The notes below the pieces were generated by a model that was given only the letters and a program-made list of their open reading frames with translations, made no database searches and was not told the DNA's origin. From Flaccisagitta enflata (lineage: Eukaryota; Chaetognatha; Sagittoidea; Aphragmophora), in the NCBI GenBank assembly GCA_965153355.1, contig OZ231126.1, positions 111,414,001-111,478,000 on the forward strand: a DNA stretch of 64,000 nucleotides, given 5' to 3'. Positions 22,408 through 34,191 of this stretch are shown here, in pieces (positions within the stretch are counted from its first letter, which is position 1; the number at the start of each line of letters is the position of its first letter). The position numbers and the translations under genes were made by a program.

Positions 22408-22723
22408 ATCTTGCTAATAAAAATCTTCCGGCACATTTACATATATATCTCAGCTTAGAATCAAGATATCATAAAAAAATTGGTGAGATAATTAAAGCCC
22501 TTCAAATTTGCAAGAGATCTACGCAAACCGCATCCCTCCAGGTCAATGCGTTAAAAAATTAAATCTTCAAGCTCTACAAATCACATGCCCCCCCAACTGT
22601 CGGCCCTGATTTAGTCAAAAGGAGCTCAAACTAATTATTCATGGATTTGTAACAAATTTTTTACTGTTTTCATGCCAATTTATTTGTTTTTATTACAGGG
22701 CGGAAGATTTTTTTTAGCAAGAT
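22408..22723. mobile_element. 316-bp MITE with 23-bp inverted terminal repeats
   Basis: The left end ATCTTGCTAATAAAAATCTT, then CCG, is matched by the right end CGG and AAGATTTTTTTTAGCAAGAT with one mismatch. The interior is unique AT-rich sequence unrelated to the surrounding minisatellite, which resumes on both sides. No coding frame is present, and the target duplication is not clear. Confidence 0.75.
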
Positions 22724-23393
22724 TGGATATAGTGGATAAAGAGTGGATGTAGGGGATAAAGAGTGTATGTAGAGTGGTTGTAGTTGATATATGAGTGGAT
22801 GTAGTGGATAAAGAGCGGTTGTAGTTGATAAAGACTGCACTTACTGGGTGCAGAGTGAATGTAGTGGATGTAGAGTCGATGTAGTGGATAAAGAGTGGAT
22901 GTAGTGGATGAAGAGTGGATGTAGTGGATAAAGAGTGGATGTAGTGGATAAAGAGTTGATATAGTGGATAAAGAGTGGATGTAGTGGATAAAGAGTGGAT
23001 GTAGTGGATAAAGAGTTAGTGTAGTGGATGTAGAGCGGATGTAGTGGATAAAGAGTGGATGTAGTGGATAAAGAGTGGATGTAGTGGATAAAGAGTGGAT
23101 GTAGTGGATAAAGAGTGGATGAAGTGGATAAAGAATGGATGTAGTGGATAATGAGTGGATATAGTGCATAAGATTGGATGTACAGTTAAATCCCGCTATA
23201 ACGGATCTCAAGGGACCAACAAATTTTATGCGTTATTGCCGGATTGCGTTATTGCCAAAAGGACTATCCTTGACTCTCTTCTTTGCTATCTTCTCTGACT
23301 TAAACTTTTAACAAGTCATCCAAGGATCACACATGGTCAGCGGTACCCGTTGTCCTGCTTGGAGCGATTAGCTGAAGAATTGGAGTGAGAGCA

Positions 23394-23782
23394 GGGCAGC
23401 GGCCCCAAAGGGCCGATGTCCCGTAAGACAGGGATGAATTTCCAGACGTCCTGAGAGGGCATATTTGAGGCCTTGGTGGCAACTTTCCATGTTATTCAAT
23501 AGGAATTTTACATTTTTTTTCAAATGCTTGTCAATTTACCATATTATTCAATGGAAATTTTACATTTTTCTCAATTCTTATTAGTTTTCTATGTTATTCC
23601 ATGGGAATCATGCAATTTTTCAATTTTTTGTACATTTCATATGTTATTCAATGGGAAGCTTGTATTTTGTCAATTTTCCATGTTATTCAATGGAAATTTG
23701 AGGCTTGAGAAGCTTTGGGGGGGGACGTACGTAAATTCACCCCTGTGTCCTACAGGACATCGGCCCTTTGGGGCCGCTGCCC
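23394..23782. mobile_element. Related inverted-end element nested in the pogo-like element (copy B)
   Basis: It has the same ends as copies A and C: GGGCAGCGGCCCCAAAGGGC on the left and GCCCTTTGGGGCCGCTGCCC on the right, extended inward by CGATGTCC(C/T)GTA. The preceding block GGTCAGCGGTACCCGTTG is also shared. The interior differs: about five units of a roughly 55-60 bp repeat with the word CATGTTATTCAATGGGAA. Confidence 0.7.
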
Positions 23783-24395
23783 AAAAACAAAAGGAAAAAG
23801 CCTTATGCATTCAAGTTTGCAGTCAAATGAAAAACATTTTAGAAACGCGAGGATTTTGTTGACAACGCAAACGGGTGGGCAGACGCATTCAGCTCCTGAT
23901 TCTCCTTCCGTCCTCTCCTCAACACATATCATTACAAATGTGCATTTCCACACTTGTCAACTCAAGCTTCAAAAATGGACCATAAATGGGATGAAGAGAC
24001 CAATGAAGTCGCATCGCCAGTTTAAGATTTTAATTCAGAATTAAGTAAAGTTTGCCTTTAAAAAAATTTTCAATTTTTAGTTGTGGACACGCGACACTAC
24101 GAGCCACTTTTTGGTCAGTTTGTTAGTCTGTTGGTCGGTCTGTCCATCAGCCGGCCAGTCAGTCCATTGGGCTGTCCTATTTATTTTGCGTATTCAAGGG
24201 CTTTTTCTTGAACAATGAGGCCACTGACTGCATTTTTTCACAGCTTCTTCAAGTTCATTAAAAAGTGATGTCCTTATGACTTGGCATTTTTAGTCCATGC
24301 TTGACTCGAATTCTGCTCAAATATTTTTTTTTATCTTTAATGAGAGAGAACAGGTTTTTATTGGCAAGCAAAAGAACGATCTGGATGGGGCTGCC

Positions 24396-24509
<114 letters not shown>

Positions 24510-27500
24510 GCTTATGACCTCCTGCCCCTGCCCATTGATGATTTCGCGTTTTTTTTGTGTTTCAGCGGCCACCATCTGTTATTGATGGAAGATAATAGGC
24601 CTGCGGACTGGCTAGTCCTTCCGTTATTCTTGGATTTTCCGTTATAGTTGGATCCGTTGATAGTGGAGTTTTTTAACAAAGAAAGTGAAGAAAAATGGTA
24701 GGGACCTTCTCTAAGCATTCGTTATAGGCGGATTTCCGTTATTCTTGGATCCGGTATAGCGGGGTTTAACTGTAGTTGATAAAGAGTGGATGTAGTGGAT
24801 AAAGATTGGATGTAGTTGATAAAGAGTGAATGTAGTGGATAAAGAGTGGATGTAGTGGATAAAGAGTGAATGTAGTGGATGTAGTGGATAAAGAGTGGAT
24901 GTGGTGGATAAAGAGTGGATGTAGTGGATAAAGAGAGGATGTAGTGAATGTATAGTCGATGTAGTGGACAAAGAGTGGATGTAGTAGATATAGAGTGGAT
25001 ATAGTGGATAAAGAGTGGATATAGTGGATAAAGAGTGGATGTATTGGATGTAGTGGATAAAGAGTGGATGTAGTGGATAAAGAGTGGATGTAGTGGATAA
25101 AGAGTGGATGTAGTGGATAAAGAGTGGATGTAGTGGATAAAGAGTGGATGTAGTGGATAAAGAGTGGATGTAGTGGATAAAGAGTGGATGTAGTGGATAA
25201 AGAGTGGATGTAGTGGATAAAGAGTGGATGTAGTGGATAAAGAGTGGATGTAGTGGATAAAGAGTGGATGTAGTGGATAAAGAGTGGATGTAGGGGATAA
25301 AGAGTTGATATAGTGGATATAGAGTGGATGTATTGGATATAGAGTGGATGTAGTGGATAAAGAGTGGATGTAGTGGATAAAGAGTGGATGTAGTGGATAA
25401 AGAGTGGATGTAGTGGATAAAGAGTGGATGTAGTGGATAAAGAGTGGATGTAGTGGATAAAGAGTGGATGTAGTGGATAAGATTGGATGTAGTTGATAAA
25501 GAGTGGATGTAGTGGATAAAGAGTGGATGTAGTGGATAAAGAGTGAATGTAGTGGATGTAGTGGATAAAGAGTGGATGTGGTGGATAAAGAGTGGATGTA
25601 GTGGATAAAGAATGCATGTAGTGAATGTAGAGTCGATGTAGTGGATAAAGAGTGGATGTAGTGGATAAAGAGTGGATGTATTGGATGTAGTGAATAAAGA
25701 GTGGATGAAATGGATAAGGAGTGAATGTATTGGATGTAGTGGATAAAGATTGGATGTAGTGGTTAAAGAGTGAATGTAGTGGATAAAGAGTGGATGTAGT
25801 GGATAAAGAGTGGATGTATTGGATGTAGTGGATAAAGAGTGGATGTAGTGGATAAAGAGTGGATGTAGTGGATAAAGAGTGGATGTAGTGGATAAAGAGT
25901 GGATGTAGTGGATAAAGAGTGGATGTAGTGGATAAAGAGTGGATGTAGTGGATAAAGAGTGGATGTAGTGGATAAAGAGTGGATGTAGTGGATAAAGAGT
26001 GGATGTAGTGGATAAAGAGTGGATGTAGTGGATAAAGAGTGGCTGTAGTGGGTAAAGAGTGTATGTAGTGGATTTAGAGTGGATGTAGTGGATAAAGAGT
26101 GGATATAGTGGATAAAGAGTGGATGTAGGGGATAAAGAGTAGATGTAGTGGATAAAGAGTGTATGTAGTGTATGTAGAGTGGTTTTAGTTGATATATGAG
26201 TGGATGTAGTGGATAAAGAGCGGTTGTAGTTGATAAAGACTGCACTTACTGGGTGCAGAGTGAATGTAGTGGATGTAGAGTCGATGTTGTGGATAAAGAG
26301 TGGATGTAGTGGATGAAGAGTGGATAAAGAGTGGATAAAGAGTGGATGTAGTGGATAAAGAGTTGATATAGTGGATAAAGAGTGGATGTAGTGGATAAAG
26401 AGTGGATGTAGTGGATAAAGAGTTAGTGTAGTGGATGTAGAGCGGATGTAGTGGATAAAGAGTGGATGTAGTGGATAAAGAGTGGATGTAGTGGATAAAG
26501 AGTGGATGTAGTGGATAAAGAATGGATGTAGTGGATAAAGAGTGGATGTAGTGGATAAGATTGGATGTAGTTGATAAAGAGTGGATGTAGTGGATAAAGA
26601 GTGGATGTAGTGGATAAAGAGTGGATGTAGTGGATAAAGAGTGGATGTAGTGGATAAAGAGTGAATGTAGTGGATGTAGTGCATAAAGAGTGGATGTGGT
26701 GGATAAAGAGTGGGTGTAGTGGATAAAGAGAGGATGTAGTGAATGTATAGTCGATGTAGTGGACAAAGAGTGGATGTAGTGGATCAAGAGTGGATGTAGT
26801 AGATAAAGAGTGGATATAGTGGATAAAGAGTGGATGTATTGGATGTAGTGGATAAAGATTGGATGTAGTGGATAAAGAGTGGATGTAGTGGATAAAGAGT
26901 GGATTTAGTGGGTAAAGAGTGAGTGTAGTGGATAAAGAGTGGATGTAGTGGATAAAGAGTGGATGTAGTGGATAAAGAGTGGATGTAGTGGATAAAGAGT
27001 GGATGTAGTGGATAAAGAGTGGATGTAGTGGATAAAGAGTGGATGTAGTGGATGAAGAGTGGATGTAGTGGATAAAGAGTGGATGTAGTGGATAAAGAGT
27101 TGATATAGTGGATAAAGAGTGGATGTAGTGGATATAGAGTGGATGTATTGGATAAAGAGTGGATGTAGTGGATAAAGAGTGGATGTAGTGGATAAAGAGT
27201 GGATGTAGTGGATAAAGAGTGGATGTAGTGGATAAAGAGTGGATGTAGTGGATAAAGAGTGGATGTAGTGGATAAGATTGGATGTAGTTGATAAAGGGTG
27301 GATGTTGTGGATAAAGAGTGGATGTAGTGGATAAAGAGTGAATGTAGTGGATGTAGTGGATAAAGAGTGGATGTGGTGGATAAAGAGTGGATGTAGTGGA
27401 TAAAGAGTGCATGTAGTGAATGTAGAGTCGATGTAGTGGATAAAGAGTGGATGTAGTGGATAAAGAGTGGATGTATTGGATGTAGTGAATAAAGAGTGGA

Positions 27501-28369
27501 TGAAATGGATAAGGAGTGAATGTATTGGATGTAGTGGATAAAGATTGAATGTAGTGGTTAAAGAGTGAATGTAGTGGATAAAGAGTGGATGTAGTGGATA
27601 AAGAGTGGATGTAGTGGATAAAGAGTGAGTGTAGTGGATGTAGAGTGGATGTAGTGGATAAAGAGTGGATGTAGTGGATAAAGAGTGGATGTAGTGGATA
27701 AAGAGTGGATGTAGTGGATAAAGAGTGGATGTAGTGGATAAAGAGTGGATGTAGTGGATAAAGAGTGGATGTAGTGGATAAGACTGGATGTAGTTAATAA
27801 AGAGTGGATGTAGTGGATAAAGAGTGGATATAGTGGATAAAGAGTGAATGTAGTGGATGTAGTGGATAAAGAGTGGATGTAGTGGATAAAGAGTGGATGT
27901 AGTAGATAAAGAGTGGATGTAATGGATAAGATTGGATGTAGTTGATAAAGAGTGGATGTAGTGGATAACGAGTGGATCTAGTGGATAAAGAGTGGATGTG
28001 GTGGATAAAGAGTGGATGTAGTGGATAAAGAGTGCATGTAGTGAATGTAGAGTCGATGTAGTGGATAAAGAGTGGATGTAGTGGATAAAGAGTGGATGTA
28101 GTGGATAAAGAGTGGATGTAGTGGATAAAGAGTGGATGTATTGGATGTAGTGGATAAACATTGGATGTAGTGGATAAAGAGTGGATGTATTGGATAAAGA
28201 GTGGATATATTTGATGTAGTGGCTAAAGAGTGGATGTAGTGGATAAAGAGTGGATGTAGTGGATAAAGAGTGGATGTAGTGGATAAAGAGTGGATGTAGT
28301 GGATAAAGAGTGGATGTAGTGGATAAAGAGTGGATGTAGTGGATAAAGAGTGGATGTAGTGGATAAAGA

Positions 28370-29206
28370 GTGGATGTAATGGATAAAGAGTGGATGTAGT
28401 GGATACAGAGTTGATGTAGAGGATAAAGGGTAGATGTAGTGCATAAATGGTGGATTTAGTTGATAAAGAGTGGATGTAGTGGATATAGAGTGGATGTAGT
28501 GGATAAAGAGTGGATGTAGTGAATGAAGAGTGGATGTAGTGGATGTAGAGTGCATATAGTGGATAATAGTCGCAAAAGCGTTAGATGGTCAACGGTACCC
28601 GTTGCCCCTGTATGAGTGTATGAGAGTGTAAGGTCGTGAGAGGGGCAGCGGCTCCGAAGGAGCCGATGACCTATGCTGTGTTTGAGCCTGGAGGCTGGAA
28701 TTAGGGCCTTGAAGCTGGGATTTGAGCCTGGAGGCGCGGATTTGAGCCTCGAGGCTGGCATCTGAGCCTCATGGCTGGGATTTGAACCTTGAGACTGGGG
28801 TCTGAGCCTGGAGGCTGGAATTTGTGCCTCAAGACCGGGATTTGTGCCTCAAGACTGGGATTTGAGCCTCGAGGCTGGGTTTTGAGCCTCGAGGCTGGTA
28901 TTTGGGCCTCGAGGCTGGGATTTGGCCCTCGAGGCTGGGATTTGGACCTTGAGGCTGGGATTTGGGCCTCAAGGCTGGGATTTGGGCCTCAAGGCTGAAA
29001 GCGGGGGGGGGGTGGGGGGGGACGGAGGAGAAGAAGAAGGAGAAGGAGGAGGAGGAGAAAAAAAAAAATCTCCCATATGTGTGAGAGCATAGGTCATCGG
29101 CACCTTCGGGGCCGCTGCCCAAAAAGTGGATGTAGTTGATAAAGAGTGGATGTAGTGGATGAAGAGTGGATGTAGTGGCTAAGATTGGATGTAGTTGATA
29201 AAGGGT
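28370..29206. repeat. Segmental duplication, copy 2, including inverted-end element C
   Basis: Second copy of the block at 20680-21531, in the same orientation and 7.7 kb away. The inverted-end element within it spans 28643-29120. It lacks one or two internal 21-bp units and carries a few substitutions. The copy ends abruptly at 29206, where unrelated sequence begins. Confidence 0.9.
28643..29120. mobile_element. Small element with inverted ends (copy C, duplicate of A)
   Basis: It has the same GGGCAGCGGCTCCGAAGGAG left end and TTCGGGGCCGCTGCCC right end as copy A. It arose by segmental duplication rather than by a separate insertion, because the flanks are duplicated too. Confidence 0.7.
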
Positions 29207-29344
29207 AGTAGGTATATTTTGAGGAATTTTTTGGCTCACTCCCCAACCTCCCGAAACTCCCCTGATTTTGTGTGATTGGCCGGCTGGGTGGGTCTGCTGG
29301 GAAGGCTAGATGGTTGGCCGGCTGGTTGGCTAGAAGTTTTCCCG

Positions 29345-29642
<298 letters not shown>

Positions 29643-29991
29643 GGACATAGAAACGGATGACGGAAAGACGGATGTACGGACCCGATTTGGGGGATGGAAA
29701 TTGATTCGTGTGCCTGTGTTATGAGTCAGAGAGGGGGAGGAATCTATAAGCGGAATGGACTTTCTATCATAAAAGCTAATCTGATGTTTACAGCTTTCCG
29801 ATAATTTCCAATTTGCGGAGACCTAAGGAGGAGACACGAAAAAAAGGGAGGAATCGTGACCTTTGTACCACTTCTTTTGAATGCCTGAACGTTACATATC
29901 GGCGAACACATAAAAGGAAGATTGCGTTCGCGTTCGTGTGCTTTCTTTTCTCATCAGTTTTTATCGCTTCTTGTTGTAAAAAGAGATTGCA

Positions 29992-30127
29992 ATGGCCAAT
30001 GACGCAGCGGGTCTGTTGGAAAATCCAACGACTGTGGACTTTGACTACAGATTTAAGCCAACAAATTCTGTCGTATTAGTTGGATCTAGTGGTGAGAGGG
30101 GGATGAGAGAGAGTGAGAGAGGGGGGG

Positions 30128-30187
<60 letters not shown>

Positions 30188-31085
30188 TGATGGGATGGGT
30201 TTGGAGTGAAGACTCACTGATGTTTCTTTCTCTTTCCGTAGGAACTGGGAAAAGCTACTTTATGAGACAATGTTTGGAGTATTTTAATGACATGTTTAAC
30301 TTTCCAAACTGTCAAAAGATATTCTATGTGTATAATTCATTATCTGAGGAATGGATGAATAGTTTCAAGGATCTCAAATGTCCACCTGTGGTCTTTATTC
30401 ATACAATGAGACATCCCTTTATGACGGAGAAAAACCTCAAAGCTCAAAGGAATGTCATTTGGATTTTCGATGGTAAGAAATATCATTTTCTGATGTTTGG
30501 GCAGGTTTGGGCTGGGCACCTTGTGAAGGGGAATTCAAAGATGGATGGTTTGAGGTTATTTGCATATCGCAGCAATATGATTATGGTTTAAGAAAATCAT
30601 TTTGATAAGAGCACACACATAGTCATACTATTGAATGTGACACTAATAGATAGAGGCAGTTGATATTTTTGTGATAGTGTAGCTAAAATAGTTGTCACAT
30701 TATGAGTCTAATTGACATGGTTCTTTCACCCTACCAAAATGGGTTAAGTTCAAAAATAATTATTCTAAAACTAAAAAATGTTCTCTAAGAAATTTGAACG
30801 TTTTCAAAGAGAAAGTACAATAACTATTTTAATGACTTTCCTGGGTCTAATACCCAACAAAGGAAGGTCTGTGAGGGGAATGGAAAGTATGACTATGTGA
30901 GTGTAACATAACATAATTATATCTACAGATGTTGCTCACGATGACCAGAATCAAACAATACGAAATCTCCATACTGTACAGAACCACCATCAAAGTATGG
31001 CTTCGTTTACTCTATTACATTCACTTTATTCTAAAGAGGTTAAAAATGCTAGAGAGGTATGTTACATTAGAAAAAGTCATGATAT

Positions 31086-31150
<65 letters not shown>

Positions 31151-31177
31151 ATTCGAAATTTCGGAATTTTGGGATTT

Positions 31178-31272
<95 letters not shown>

Positions 31273-31595
31273 ATAAAAACACCTATCCCCTCCTTCCCCC
31301 CCCTTCCTATTTTCTTTTTTCCTTTTAGATTAACTTGAATTCTAGTATAACGATACTATTTTCAAGCCCAAGATCTCGTAGTATGATCTCTCATTTCTTC
31401 TATCAACTCTGTCAGGATAAAAAAAAAAAGCAATTTTTAGAACGCTGCTACAATTATTGTATGGAATTGTCTAAATATAGCTACCTTGTCTGCAGAACGG
31501 ATATAGAGACTCCAAATTTATTACGCTACATGACCCGAATTTTGCCTAATCAATGGCCAGTTTTGACCTTTAGTCAAGAACAAGACGATAAATAA
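29992..31595 (+). CDS. Polinton genome-packaging ATPase (FtsK/HerA type), four exons
   Basis: This is the motor expected to pump viral DNA into the capsid. Exons by splice sites and phase: 29992-30091, 30242-30472, 30929-31056 and 31329-31595, giving 241 residues, a normal Polinton size. Intron 1 splits the Walker A motif GSSGTGKS after the first base of its second Gly codon. Intron 2 splits the Walker B region, whose hydrophobic strand VIWIFD leads into a second acidic residue in exon 3. Sensor-like ITILFSSPRSRSM in exon 4 fits the family. Introns 1 and 3 hold long (GA)n tracts (30130-30182, 31088-31144 and 31179-31270). The stop lies three bases before the next start codon. The call is strong; exon borders need transcripts. 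Confidence 0.9.
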
Positions 31596-31598
31596 AAA

Positions 31599-32942
31599 AT
31601 GGCCACTAAGATAAAAAAAATATTACCAGATATTGAATTTCTTTCACTCTTAAAAAGATCAGAGAGAGAATCTTATCTAAAAAAAGCTAAGATGGTACAT
31701 ATCAAGCTATATAAAACATTTATAGCAAATATTTATTTTAGAAATGTGCCTATCTCATCTGAAGCTGTGAAAAAGCTCAAGTGTTACAGATCAAAACTTG
31801 CTCAAATATGTGCTAAAACAAGCTCTGTCAAGAATGTAAGAAATCTTTTGATAGATAAAGACTTTTTTGCCAAGTTTTTAAAAATCGTATTAATCGACAT
31901 TCAACCTTTGGTATATAAAAAGGAAAAAGAAGAAAAAGAAGAAAAAAAAGAAAAAAAGAAAGACAAAAAACCAACGGAAGTTTCGAAAAAAAGAGGAAAA
32001 GAGGAAAAAAAAGAATCTCTTCACGAATATAATCCTTTGGAAACAGAAGAAGAAGAGCCAGAGGAAGAAGAAGAAAAAGAAGAAGAAGAAGAACCCGAGG
32101 AAGAAGAAGAAGAAGAAGAAGAAGAAGGATCAGAAGAGGAAGAATCTAGTGGAGAAGAAATAAAAAAAAAAATGGATGACCTTTTTAGTGTACAAAAAAA
32201 AGTCTTAATTCCGGAAAGTCAATTTCAGGCTATTCTTTCAGAAAATAAGAAAAAAAAAGAGCCAAGCACAGCTCTAATTAGATTTCGACAGTTACAAGAT
32301 AAGATGCAAAAGGAAAAAATCAAAAATAAAAATGAGAACGATATGAAATGGGATAAACTTAGTAAGAAACTTACTCCGATTTTTAACGCTAACACTGGTA
32401 ATGTGCCTAGTTTGTCTAATCCTACAGAACAAGAGATTGCTAGTAGTTCTCCATTAGATGTAGCAAACTATATTAGTGAGTCAATTGAAAGTAATAATCT
32501 CACGAAATCTCTAAATCTTTTGGACGTAATTTTACGGTATCCTCAACAAGTGGTAATTACTAAGGATCATGTGACTGTTAATGGAAAGGTGTTATCTATC
32601 AATACTTTAGATCTCCTTAGAAATCTTGTTGGATCTGCTAAAAAAAAGTTATCATATGCCGTGAAACCTCTTTTGCAAGTGATAAGTCAAGAACCTGATC
32701 TACTTAATTGCATAAGCAACAGAGAGGCAAGAGCTTATATATCAAGTCAAAATGAGCCTCCCAGAAAAAGAACTTCTGTTATGAGGAATCTCAATGAATC
32801 ATTTGATCAGGTAGCCAATGAAGAATCTAGTCCATCTAGTCCATCTAGTCCATCTTATCCATCTAGTTCAGCCAAGCGAAAGAAAGGTTCAGGAAAGAAA
32901 GGTTCGGGAAAGCTAAAAATTCGATGGGTTGAGCATTATTGA
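31599..32942 (+). CDS. Polinton-conserved Lys/Glu-rich protein of unknown function
   Basis: A 447-residue protein starting three bases after the ATPase stop. Residues 1-105 are basic and helical (for example KKAKMVHIKLYKTFIAN). A Lys/Glu run and a very acidic Glu tract follow at about 108-190. The C-terminal part contains ILRYPQQVVITKDHVTVNGK and a Leu-rich segment. From general familiarity, Polintons and adintoviruses often carry a protein of this layout next to the integrase: basic N-terminus, charged centre and a short C-terminal beta/helix region. I do not know an agreed function. The C-terminus ends in Ser/Pro and Lys/Gly repeats. A capsid- or DNA-associated role is possible but unproven. 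Confidence 0.65.
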   Translation: MATKIKKILPDIEFLSLLKRSERESYLKKAKMVHIKLYKTFIANIYFRNVPISSEAVKKLKCYRSKLAQICAKTSSVKNVRNLLIDKDFFAKFLKIVLIDIQPLVYKKEKEEKEEKKEKKKDKKPTEVSKKRGKEEKKESLHEYNPLETEEEEPEEEEEKEEEEEPEEEEEEEEEEGSEEEESSGEEIKKKMDDLFSVQKKVLIPESQFQAILSENKKKKEPSTALIRFRQLQDKMQKEKIKNKNENDMKWDKLSKKLTPIFNANTGNVPSLSNPTEQEIASSSPLDVANYISESIESNNLTKSLNLLDVILRYPQQVVITKDHVTVNGKVLSINTLDLLRNLVGSAKKKLSYAVKPLLQVISQEPDLLNCISNREARAYISSQNEPPRKRTSVMRNLNESFDQVANEESSPSSPSSPSYPSSSAKRKKGSGKKGSGKLKIRWVEHY

Positions 32943-32946
32943 AACC

Positions 32947-34191
32947 ATGGCAACCAGTTTCAAGGACAAAACTGACAACGAAGTGACTCAAGAACAAAAG
33001 GACATTGTGAAATCTGCATTTTTGGACCCTAAATCAGCAGCCGCTTACTCGAGCGTTGAGAAAGTCTATCGTCAGTGTAAGGAATATATAAAAGGATTGA
33101 CAAGAAATACAGTGACTAATATTTTGTCAACAGAGCCAGAATTCACTCAACATCGTCGATTCAAAGCTGAAAAAGGGAGAAAAATAGTCTATAGGTCATC
33201 AATACCTTTCCACGAAACGGGCATTGATCTCTGCGATGTACACAACCTCTCTTCAAAAAACGCTAATGTAAAGTTTTTATTCCTTTTTCAGTGTATTTTA
33301 AGTCGTTATTTGATAGTAATTCCTTTGCGTTCCAAGTCAAGTGAAAGCATAAGATATGGATTTGAACAGTTTTACGCTCATCCTTTTGTGCATGACAAAA
33401 AAGGTGTCATTTTCTGGTCAGACAAAGAAAGTGGAGTAAAAAGTAATGAGGCCTGGCTAAAACAAGTGTATGACGCGACTGTAATTCATTCAAAAAGTCT
33501 GTCTCAGACTAAGTCAATTCTTATTGAAATTGCTGTCAAGCAGTTAACAAATAGATTAATGAGATTTTTAAGTCATTTAGGTCAAATTAGCTATCTAGAC
33601 CACTTGAAAGATATTGTTGATGGTATCAATAGCTCACCAAGGAAAGAGCTTTATATGAAAAGTGCCAAAGAAGTTGTTAATGATCCCAGTGCTATGCGCT
33701 TACTTCTTAAGCGGAAAATAAATGAAGAAATTACTAGAGAATCGAAGAACGCTGGCAAAACACCATTTTATAGAATTGGGGACCTTGTATTAGCAAAGAA
33801 TTGGCCGCCATCTTTGTTTAAAAAATCGTTTCTGCCTAAGTTCCAGCCAACCCCCCGTAAAATTGTGTCAATCAAGTTAAGTATACCTGTAATGTACACT
33901 TTAGAAGGTTTGCCTAATTTTAGATTCTATAAAAGCCAACTTTCTTTAGTCAAAAGAGGTTCACAAATTTTCTCAGAAAAAATAAATAAACAAGAACCGC
34001 AAGAGAGCTCAAGACAAAAGTTTAAGCTAATAAAAACCAGACTTGACGAGGACAGAAAGACAAGAAATGGAAAAGTGCTTTCTTATGCTAAGTTTTATCA
34101 AATAGAGAACTCTGAAAAAAAAAAAGACTGGATCGATGAAAAAGCCTATCAATCTCTCTTAGAAAAAGATCAAATAAGTAATCATGAGTGA
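32947..34191 (+). CDS. Retroviral-type (rve) integrase of the Polinton
   Basis: The ATG at 32947 gives 414 residues; it lies four bases after the previous stop. The RNase H-fold core shows the catalytic triad at about D94 (TGIDLCDV), D159 (IFWSDKESG) and E194 (SILIEIAVKQL), with 34 residues between the last two, the DD35E-type arrangement. Between them RYLIVIPLRSKSSES matches the strand usually seen in Polinton integrases. The C-terminal region (FYRIGDLVLAKNW, then TLEGLPNFRFYKSQL) resembles the small beta-barrel/chromo-like domain that follows the core. I did not find the N-terminal HHCC zinc finger. It would insert the linear element into the genome with short target duplications. The frame is open. 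The last bases overlap the next gene by eight nucleotides. Confidence 0.88.
   Translation: MATSFKDKTDNEVTQEQKDIVKSAFLDPKSAAAYSSVEKVYRQCKEYIKGLTRNTVTNILSTEPEFTQHRRFKAEKGRKIVYRSSIPFHETGIDLCDVHNLSSKNANVKFLFLFQCILSRYLIVIPLRSKSSESIRYGFEQFYAHPFVHDKKGVIFWSDKESGVKSNEAWLKQVYDATVIHSKSLSQTKSILIEIAVKQLTNRLMRFLSHLGQISYLDHLKDIVDGINSSPRKELYMKSAKEVVNDPSAMRLLLKRKINEEITRESKNAGKTPFYRIGDLVLAKNWPPSLFKKSFLPKFQPTPRKIVSIKLSIPVMYTLEGLPNFRFYKSQLSLVKRGSQIFSEKINKQEPQESSRQKFKLIKTRLDEDRKTRNGKVLSYAKFYQIENSEKKKDWIDEKAYQSLLEKDQISNHE

Noticed and set aside
24711-28161. Long minus-strand frames encoding repeated LHPLFIHYIHSLSTTS-type proteins
   Set aside because: They come entirely from the 20-bp minisatellite, which has no stop in these frames; all reading frames give permuted versions and there is no unique sequence or start context.
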